This document shows, one piece after another, positions 4,830 to 9,817 of a stretch of DNA of 9,817 bases. The position numbers and the translations under genes were made by a program. The notes under the pieces are model-generated. The model searched no databases, was not told the DNA's origin, and worked only from the letters and a program-made list of their open reading frames with translations. The DNA is from Candidatus Aenigmatarchaeota archaeon (GTDB lineage: Archaea > Aenigmatarchaeota > Aenigmatarchaeia > Aenigmatarchaeales > JAHLMR01), in contig JAHLMR010000018.1 of NCBI GenBank assembly GCA_018920255.1, positions 1-9,817 of the forward strand, in the 5' to 3' direction. Position 1 is the first letter of the stretch, and each line of letters opens with the position of its first letter.

Positions 4830-7364
4830 ATGGAACATCAGCCAAATGAAGAGCCAGAACTTTTTTTAAAAAATAATGGTATTGATTTTTCAAAAATAGA
4901 GAAATTAGAAAAAAATATAAGAGATATAGAACAAAGATTATCAGAAATTTATCAAGATAGTGCAGGAAACCTAATATCTAACTTAAAAATTATTAAAAAT
5001 ATTCAACTTCAGCTTGAAGAAAATAAAAACAATATAAATGAAATTAAAAAAATAATTAAAATTTTAGTAAAAAATAAAGAAATAGAAAAAAAGGAATTAG
5101 AAGAAAGAATTGAAAGTGAAATTAAAAATATTTCTGATAAAAATTCTATGCAAATAAACAAATCTATTTCTGATGTTTATAAAGAAATTTCTCAATTAGA
5201 AAAACGTATTAATGATTTACAATATGTAAATATGGAAACAAAAAAGAAGCTAAGTTCTATTCTTCCGCCACAAGTTTTAAATCGTATTAAATCACTGCAA
5301 ATAGCAATTGAAAATTTACGTGATCAAGTAGATGAATTTAAAAATCTTGGAGCAGTGCAATCTGAAAGGTTTGCAAAGTCAGCACAAGTTATAGCATATA
5401 GAAATGAAATAAAAGAAGAAGCAGAAAAATTAAAATATAGAATATCAAAATTTGAAGATATTTTTAAGGAAAATATTGAAAAAATAAAATCGCTTTCAGA
5501 AAACCTTAAAAAATTTGTTAGTAAAGAAATACAAGAACATAATGATAATTTTTCTAATTTAATTGAAAATTTTGAAAGAATGAAAAAGGATATTTATTAT
5601 AAAAATTCAATATTATCAACAGAAATAGTTGAAATTCAAAATACAATAGACGTTATTAAAAAATCAATTAGAAAGTTAAATGCAGATGAATTAGAAAATA
5701 TTTTAGAAAGCTATAAAAAAAGAATTTCTGAACTTGAAGAAATTCAAAATAAAAAAATTAAAGAAGTTTTTGATAAGTTAGAAGATTTAAATAGAGAAAT
5801 AAAAAATATAAATTCAAGTGATTTTAAAAAACAATTAGAATTTTTAGATAATAAATTAAAAATTTTAAAAGAAGACATTGATGAAATTTATGAAAAAAAT
5901 AATGAAACTAATAATAAAATAAAAGAAGAAATAAGAAAAGAAATAGAAAACAGTCTTATAAAGATAGAAGAAAAAATAAACAATATTCAAAATAAAATAA
6001 ATAATATTTTTGAAAAAATAGACGAAGAAAAAAATAATAAAGAAAATATCGAAAATAAAATAAATGATTATATAGAAATTAAATTGCAAGATATAAAAAA
6101 TAATAATTTTGAGATTTCTGAAAAAATAAAAAACATAGAAATCAATGAAAATAAAACACAAGATAAAATAAATAATATTAAAAACGAATTAAATAATTTA
6201 ATTACAAAACAAGAAGGCATTGAAGCAAAAATACAAAAATTAGATTTAGAAAAAATTGAAGTAAATAAATTTGTTTCTTCTTTAGAAAATGAAATTGAGA
6301 AAAGAGATCAAAACTTAATGGCACAAATAAATGAAAATAAAATGAAATTAGAAAATTTAGAAAAAAATATTTCTGAATTATCATTAAAAATAAATGAAAA
6401 AATAAGGGATATGGAAATCAATGAAAATAAAACACAAGATAAAATAAATAATATTAAAAATGAATTAAATAATTTAACTACAAAACAAGAAGATATTTTA
6501 TTTAGAATTAATGCTATAGAAAAGACAGATAAAACTTCTGAATTAATAAAGCTAAAGGAAAGTATAGAAGAAAAATTAGAAAAGAATAATAAGGAATATT
6601 CTTATAAATTAAAAGATATTGAAGAAAAAATACAAAAAATAAATTTTGATAAAATAAATGAAATTGAAAGAAAAATTAATGAAATTCAAGAAGAAAAACT
6701 TGAAAAAATAGCGGGTTCTATTTTAAAATTAGAAAATAAAACAAATAAACTTATTACATCTTTAGCAAATGAATTAGAAAATAAAAGTAAAGATCTGCTT
6801 ATAAAAATAGAAGAAAATAAAGAAGATAAACATAGGATATTTGATAGGATAAAAGAATTTGATAATAAAATAAATGATATAACAAAAAAAATAAATGAAA
6901 TTCCAAACACTGATGAAATTAAAAATGAAACAAAGGATTTTATAGAAACTAAATTTAATGATATAAAAAATAATGTCATAGAACTTTCTGAAAAAATAAA
7001 GAATCTTGAGAATAAAGAAATTGAAGTACAAGAAAAAATAAACGCTTTTTCTAAAAATATAGAAAAAGATAAAGATTTTGAGTTATCAGAAATTAAAAAT
7101 AAAATAAGAAATATAGAAGAAAGTATTTCAGAAATAAAAATTTCACAAAATAAATATTTAACTTCAAAAAGTTTAGAAAAGATACAATCAGATATAATTT
7201 TATTAAAATCAATGGTTGATGCTCTTTCAAGAAGAGAAGATACTGAAAAAATATTAGAATTAGATTCAAAAATAAATGCTCTTGAAAATAATTTAATAAG
7301 ATTAAATACTTGGATTCAAGCATATGTTTCCGGAAGAAACTCTGGAATTCTTATATTAGAATAA
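4830..7364 (+). CDS. Giant coiled-coil protein, 844 aa, unknown function
   Basis: Nearly the entire product is predicted alpha-helical coiled coil: I/L residues recur with 3-4 spacing between runs of K, E, N, D and Q (for example KINNIKNELNNL at about 447-458). There is no signal peptide, membrane segment, Walker A or B motif, so it is not an SMC or Rad50 ATPase. The first 20 residues are acidic and proline-containing (NEEPEL). A helix break occurs at LPPQVLN (145-151), separating a 140-residue N-terminal coiled coil from a more varied section (152-340) and a long, low-complexity, repeat-bearing rod (340-780). The end is non-repetitive and closes with RLNTWIQAYVSGRNSGILILE (single Trp), possibly a small capping or binding segment. 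No cysteine was seen. If fully extended the rod would exceed 100 nm. A cytoskeletal, nucleoid or division scaffold is plausible given sepF nearby, but that is inference. The ATG follows a TATA-like box at leaderless spacing. Resemblance to myosin or SMC rods would reflect composition only. Confidence 0.88.
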   Translation: MEHQPNEEPELFLKNNGIDFSKIEKLEKNIRDIEQRLSEIYQDSAGNLISNLKIIKNIQLQLEENKNNINEIKKIIKILVKNKEIEKKELEERIESEIKNISDKNSMQINKSISDVYKEISQLEKRINDLQYVNMETKKKLSSILPPQVLNRIKSLQIAIENLRDQVDEFKNLGAVQSERFAKSAQVIAYRNEIKEEAEKLKYRISKFEDIFKENIEKIKSLSENLKKFVSKEIQEHNDNFSNLIENFERMKKDIYYKNSILSTEIVEIQNTIDVIKKSIRKLNADELENILESYKKRISELEEIQNKKIKEVFDKLEDLNREIKNINSSDFKKQLEFLDNKLKILKEDIDEIYEKNNETNNKIKEEIRKEIENSLIKIEEKINNIQNKINNIFEKIDEEKNNKENIENKINDYIEIKLQDIKNNNFEISEKIKNIEINENKTQDKINNIKNELNNLITKQEGIEAKIQKLDLEKIEVNKFVSSLENEIEKRDQNLMAQINENKMKLENLEKNISELSLKINEKIRDMEINENKTQDKINNIKNELNNLTTKQEDILFRINAIEKTDKTSELIKLKESIEEKLEKNNKEYSYKLKDIEEKIQKINFDKINEIERKINEIQEEKLEKIAGSILKLENKTNKLITSLANELENKSKDLLIKIEENKEDKHRIFDRIKEFDNKINDITKKINEIPNTDEIKNETKDFIETKFNDIKNNVIELSEKIKNLENKEIEVQEKINAFSKNIEKDKDFELSEIKNKIRNIEESISEIKISQNKYLTSKSLEKIQSDIILLKSMVDALSRREDTEKILELDSKINALENNLIRLNTWIQAYVSGRNSGILILE
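6138..6492 (+). repeat. Recent in-frame direct repeat, 79 bp, 77/79 identical
   Basis: Copy A at 6138-6216 and copy B at 6414-6492 differ only at two positions (c/t at 6185/6461 and t/c in the later ATTACA/ACTACA). The offset is 276 bases, exactly 92 codons, so residues 437-462 and 529-554 of the coiled-coil protein are almost the same (EINENKTQDKINNIKNEL...). Synonymous-level identity this high implies a recent duplication or gene conversion rather than composition alone. Weaker similarity extends upstream (SEKIKNI versus NEKIRDM). Confidence 0.9.
6261..6821 (+). repeat. Older divergent internal repeats in the coiled-coil protein
   Basis: At protein level, VNKFVSSLENEIEKRDQNL at residues 478-496 aligns with TNKLITSLANELENKSKDL at 638-656 (offset 160 residues), both continuing to an ENK. 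Separately, the stretch with QDIKNNNFEISEKIKNIE near residue 420 recurs as NDIKNNVIELSEKIKNLE near 710 (offset 290; shared bases GATATAAAAAATAAT at 6090 and 6960). DNA identity is much lower than in the 79-bp repeat, so these look older. Chance similarity from the restricted alphabet is the alternative for the weaker parts. Confidence 0.55.
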
Positions 7365-7365
7365 C

Positions 7366-9228
7366 TTAACTTACTTTTTCTCCTGGTTTAACATCTCTTT
7401 CTGGAATAATTAAAATAGGTTCTGTTCCTGCTGCTAATAGCATTCCTTCACTTTTTACTCCTTTTATAATAGCAGGTTTTAAATTACAAATTACAACAAT
7501 ATTTTTTCCTTTAAGCTCGCCTGGCATATATTGTTTTTTTATACCAGCAACTATCTGTCTTTTTTCTTCGCCTATATTAACTATTAATTTTAAAAGTTTA
7601 TCGCTTCCTGGAATTTCTTCTGCAGTTTCAATTTTTCCAATTCTTATATCCATTTTTTTGAAATCTAAAATATCTACTAAGTTTTTTTCTTTAGAAACAT
7701 TTGTATTTTCTTTTATTTCTTCTATTTTTTTAAACAAAATCTCACCTCTTAAAATTTTTTGTCCAGATTTAAGAATACCAAAATCAAGATTATCTTTTGA
7801 AAAATTATAATTTTTATATCCTAAATATTTTATAATTTTTTCAGAAGTTTCTGGCATAAATGGATATAAAGAAGTTGCTATTATTCTAACAGCTTCTAAA
7901 ACATTGTAAATTACTTCTGCTTTTCTTTTTTCATCCTTTTCTTCCCAAGGTTTATTGTCATTTATATATTTATTTGCTGCTTGTATAACTTTCCATATTT
8001 CATCTAATGCAATAGAGAATTGTAACTTTTCAAAACAAGCACCTAATTTTACTTTTAAATTATCAACAATACCTATAAAAGATAAATCATTTTTATTTAT
8101 TTTTTTATTTTTCTTAGGAATTTTTCCATTAAAATATTTTTCTGCTAATATTAAAATTCTATTAACAAGATTTCCTAATTCATCTGCTAATTGTGTGTTA
8201 TATTTTGAAATAAATTCTTTTTCAGAAAAATTTCCGTCTTCTCCAAACATCATTTCTCTTAATAAATAATATCTTACAGCATCTGCACCAAATTTATCTA
8301 TAAGGATATTAGGATCTATAACATTTCCCAAACTTTTACTCATTTTTTGTCCTTCTACAGTCCACCATCCATGAGCAAATATTTTTTTAGGTGGTTCTAA
8401 ACCTAAAGAGAATAAAATAGCAGGCCAAATTATTGCATGAAATCTTGTTATTTCTTTTCCAACAAGATGAATATCTGCAGGCCAATATTTTTTAAATTTT
8501 TTCCCGTTTGGATAATCTAAAGCACTGATATAATTAGATAATGCATCTATCCATACATATATTGTATGATTAGGATCTCCTGGTACAGGAATACCCCATT
8601 TTACTGATTTTCTTGATATACTTATATCTTCTAAACCATTTTTTACAAAAGATAATATCTCATTGTATCTTGACTTTGGCTCTATTACATCAGGATTTTT
8701 TTCAAGCCAATTTAAAATTTTATTTTGATATTTACTTAATCTAAAAAAATATGCTTCTTCCTTCATTCTTTCAACTTCTCTTCCACATTCAGGACATTTT
8801 CTATCTTTTACTTGAAAATCAGTCCAAAAAGTTTCATCTGGTATACAATACCATCCCTCATATATTCCCTTGTAAATATCGCCCTTTTCTTGAAGTTTTT
8901 TAAATACCTTTAATACTACATCTTCATGTCTTTTTTCAGAAGTTCTTATAAAATCAGAATATTCAATATTTAATCTTTTCCATAATGAAATGTAAAATTT
9001 AACTATTTCATTAACAAATTCCTTTGGATCTTTTCCAAGTGAAATTGCTGTTTTTTCTATTTTTTGCCCATGTTCATCTGTTCCTGTAAGAAAAAAAACG
9101 TCTTTACCTAACATTCTATTCCATCTTGCTAAAACATCTGCTGCAACAGTTGTATATGTATGTCCAATATGCGGTTTATCATTTACATAATAAATTGGGG
9201 TAGTAATATAAAATTTATTTTTTTTCAA
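7366..9228 (-). CDS. metG: Methionyl-tRNA synthetase, bacterial (Thermus/Bacillus-like) type with C-terminal tRNA-binding domain
   Basis: Charges tRNA-Met with methionine. Numbering from the TTG at 9228 (620 residues): FYITTPIYYVNDKPHIGH (6-23) carries the class I HIGH signature, GTDEHGQKIEK (49-59) follows, the knuckle insert has WYCIPDETFW and KCPECGREVE with C128, C145 and C148, the methionine pocket region includes WIDALSNYI, and GQKMSKSLGN (294-303) is the KMSKS loop. An anticodon-binding helical bundle (about 340-470) leads to an EMAPII/Trbp111-like OB domain (about 518-612: DFKKMDIRIGKI, GSDKLLKL, IVAGIKKQY, SEGMLLAAG). The TPIYYVND opening and single short knuckle are features of the bacterial MetG2 form, not the usual archaeal form. 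The longest reading starts at a GTG at 9237, but GGTGA lies there, five bases before the TTG, and homologues begin at about that point. Divergent from archease; its stop is one base from that of the coiled-coil gene. Confidence 0.97.
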   Translation of the reverse strand: MKKNKFYITTPIYYVNDKPHIGHTYTTVAADVLARWNRMLGKDVFFLTGTDEHGQKIEKTAISLGKDPKEFVNEIVKFYISLWKRLNIEYSDFIRTSEKRHEDVVLKVFKKLQEKGDIYKGIYEGWYCIPDETFWTDFQVKDRKCPECGREVERMKEEAYFFRLSKYQNKILNWLEKNPDVIEPKSRYNEILSFVKNGLEDISISRKSVKWGIPVPGDPNHTIYVWIDALSNYISALDYPNGKKFKKYWPADIHLVGKEITRFHAIIWPAILFSLGLEPPKKIFAHGWWTVEGQKMSKSLGNVIDPNILIDKFGADAVRYYLLREMMFGEDGNFSEKEFISKYNTQLADELGNLVNRILILAEKYFNGKIPKKNKKINKNDLSFIGIVDNLKVKLGACFEKLQFSIALDEIWKVIQAANKYINDNKPWEEKDEKRKAEVIYNVLEAVRIIATSLYPFMPETSEKIIKYLGYKNYNFSKDNLDFGILKSGQKILRGEILFKKIEEIKENTNVSKEKNLVDILDFKKMDIRIGKIETAEEIPGSDKLLKLIVNIGEEKRQIVAGIKKQYMPGELKGKNIVVICNLKPAIIKGVKSEGMLLAAGTEPILIIPERDVKPGEKVS

Positions 9229-9233
9229 AATCC

Positions 9234-9238
9234 TCACC
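9234..9238 (-). promoter_or_regulatory. Shine-Dalgarno that decides the metG start
   Basis: Minus-strand GGTGA inside GGGTGAGG (9239-9232), followed by exactly five bases and a TTG codon at 9228. The register equals that of sepF and the UPF0147 gene. It implies a rare TTG start rather than the GTG at 9237, which is part of the ribosome site itself. Confidence 0.6.
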
Positions 9239-9261
9239 CGTATTTTTAATTATTCTTACAA

Positions 9262-9275
9262 TTATTTAAAAATAA
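9262..9275. promoter_or_regulatory. Shared, near-palindromic TATA box between metG and archease
   Basis: TTATTTAAAAATAA reads almost the same on both strands and is centred at about 9268. Twenty-six bases to the right is 9294-9295, the archease ATG (leaderless); twenty-six to the left is about 9242, giving metG a leader of about 14 bases that contains GGTGA. One box thus satisfies both genes. No other good box lies in the 57-base gap. Confidence 0.5.
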
Positions 9276-9294
9276 TAAAGTTTAATATTTTTAT

Positions 9295-9714
9295 ATGTCA
9301 ATAAAATTTCTTGAAAATATAGCAACAGCAGATATAGCATTTGAAATTAAAGAGAAAACACTTGTAAAGCTTTTTAAATCTGCTGCATTTGCTTTAGAAG
9401 AATCAATGGTAGATACTAAAACAGTTAGTCCAAAAATTAAAAAAGAATTTACTATTGAAACAGATAAACTAGACTATCTTCTTTATAATTTTCTTTCAAA
9501 ACTAATTTATTATAAAGATGCTGAAGGATTGGTTTTTTCAAAAATAAATTTAAAAATTTCAAAAAAATATAAACTGCATGCAAAATTAAAAGGAGAAAAA
9601 ATAGATATAAATAAACATGAATTAAGATCTGATGTTAAAGCAGTTACATTTCATATGTTTGAAATAAAAAAAGAAAAAAATTTTTGGTATTGTAGAGTAA
9701 TCTTAGATATTTAA
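9295..9714 (+). CDS. Archease, RtcB tRNA-ligase activator
   Basis: Archease promotes guanylylation and multiple turnover of RtcB, the ligase that joins tRNA exon halves after intron removal. The 139-residue product has the family length and order: FLENIATADIAFE (5-17) with the metal-site aspartate D13, LVKLFKSAAFALEESMVD (23-40), the DKLDYLLYNFLSKLIYY segment (57-73), DVKAVTFHMFEI (113-124) with the conserved KAVT(F/Y)H and K115, and the C-terminal strand ending VILDI, where D138 at the penultimate position is the family metal ligand. The usual HTAD motif reads ATAD, so the common histidine is absent. The ATG lies about 27 bases after a TATA-like box and has no Shine-Dalgarno, so the mRNA is probably leaderless. 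Divergent from metG; the stop overlaps the 3' end of a convergent gene by four bases. RtcB is not in the window. Confidence 0.92.
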   Translation: MSIKFLENIATADIAFEIKEKTLVKLFKSAAFALEESMVDTKTVSPKIKKEFTIETDKLDYLLYNFLSKLIYYKDAEGLVFSKINLKISKKYKLHAKLKGEKIDINKHELRSDVKAVTFHMFEIKKEKNFWYCRVILDI

Positions 9715-9817
9715 ATCTTTTCTAATTTAAACTTAAATCCTTTTTCTTGTTTTTTAATAGCTTCTGTTGCTTCTATTGTAGAAAGTCTTTCTTCAATTTC
9801 ACTTAATCTTTCTTTAT
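9711..9817 (-). CDS. 3' end of a gene entering from the right edge; charged coiled-coil-like C terminus
   Basis: The last 34 codons and TAA stop of an open minus-strand frame. The visible residues are strongly charged and helical in pattern (KERLSEIEERLSTIEATEAI, then KKQEKGFKFKLEKI), with I/L spacing of a short coiled coil and a basic tail. The stop overlaps that of archease by four bases in a convergent arrangement. Composition is typical of the coding regions here and the frame stays open to the edge, but only about 100 bases are visible and the start is outside, so it could still be a chance frame. Family not identified. Confidence 0.5.
   Translation of the reverse strand, partial: KERLSEIEERLSTIEATEAIKKQEKGFKFKLEKI
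9741..9755 (+). terminator. U-rich terminator candidate after archease
   Basis: T5 at 9741-9745 and T6 at 9750-9755 lie about 27-41 bases after the archease stop, inside the convergent gene. This is the T-tract form of archaeal intrinsic terminator; no hairpin is evident. Confidence 0.35.

Noticed and set aside
6000-6500. CRISPR-like or satellite array, suggested by repeated AATAAAATAAATAATAT words
   Set aside because: The only exact long repeat is a two-copy, in-frame duplication within a coding sequence; there are no regular spacers.
5865-7323. Several open frames of 60-98 codons on the minus strand opposite the coiled-coil gene
   Set aside because: Their products are almost pure F, I, Y and L, the antisense image of A-rich K/E/N/I codons, with no ribosome sites or promoters; they are shadows.
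4830-7364. Possibility that the coiled-coil gene encodes an SMC or Rad50-type ATPase
   Set aside because: No Walker A, signature or Walker B motif is present at either end, and the sequence lacks a hinge-like globular domain.
7955-8269. Plus-strand frame of 104 codons inside metG
   Set aside because: It lies entirely antisense to the anticodon-binding region of a complete, well-conserved MetRS.

Overview
The window looks like a compact, very A+T-rich archaeal chromosome segment. Archaeal markers are isopentenyl phosphate kinase, an archaeal-type SepF, a UPF0147 protein, an archease, and TATA boxes placed at a fixed distance from start codons. Short intergenic gaps, many small membrane proteins of unknown function and a DUF2341 surface protein would suit a small-genome DPANN-type archaeon, but the lineage is an inference and no rRNA is present to settle it. 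No tRNA, rRNA, CRISPR, insertion sequence or origin was recognised, and no gap between genes exceeds about 80 bases.

Layout. From 1 to about 4750 all genes are on the minus strand. Read in transcription order they are: UPF0147 (4750-4502), SepF (4423-4082), a 116-residue membrane protein (4014-3664), isopentenyl phosphate kinase (3661-2858), type 1 isopentenyl-diphosphate isomerase (start probably 2813, end 2277), a 176-residue three-helix membrane protein (2270-1740), a 336-residue basic membrane protein (1673-663), and a secreted DUF2341/LamG-like protein (620 to beyond the left edge). A divergent promoter region at 4760-4829 separates these from an 844-residue coiled-coil protein on the plus strand (4830-7364). 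That gene converges, with one base between, on a bacterial-type methionyl-tRNA synthetase (9228-7366, minus). The synthetase is divergent from archease (9295-9714, plus), which overlaps the 3' end of a further minus-strand gene running off the right edge.

How the genes fit together. The kinase and isomerase are successive steps of the archaeal (alternative mevalonate) route to isoprenoid lipids: isopentenyl phosphate to IPP, then IPP to DMAPP. Archease is the activator of the RtcB tRNA ligase and MetRS charges tRNA-Met, so the right end is tRNA metabolism. SepF is the archaeal membrane anchor for FtsZ. The coiled-coil protein, the three unknown membrane proteins and the DUF2341 protein are probably envelope or cell-architecture components, but that is inference.

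The most informative signal outside the coding regions is in start-site architecture. Five genes (DUF2341, the 176-residue protein, the 116-residue protein, the coiled-coil protein and archease) have a TATA-like box centred about 26-28 bases before the ATG, predicting leaderless mRNAs. The isomerase fits the same rule if it starts at its internal Met17. Three housekeeping genes (SepF, UPF0147, MetRS) instead carry Shine-Dalgarno matches in one identical register, five bases before a start codon that lies 3 to 5 codons inside the longest ORF. The coiled-coil gene also contains a recent 79-bp in-frame duplication. I did not identify a clearly new defence or mobile system here.
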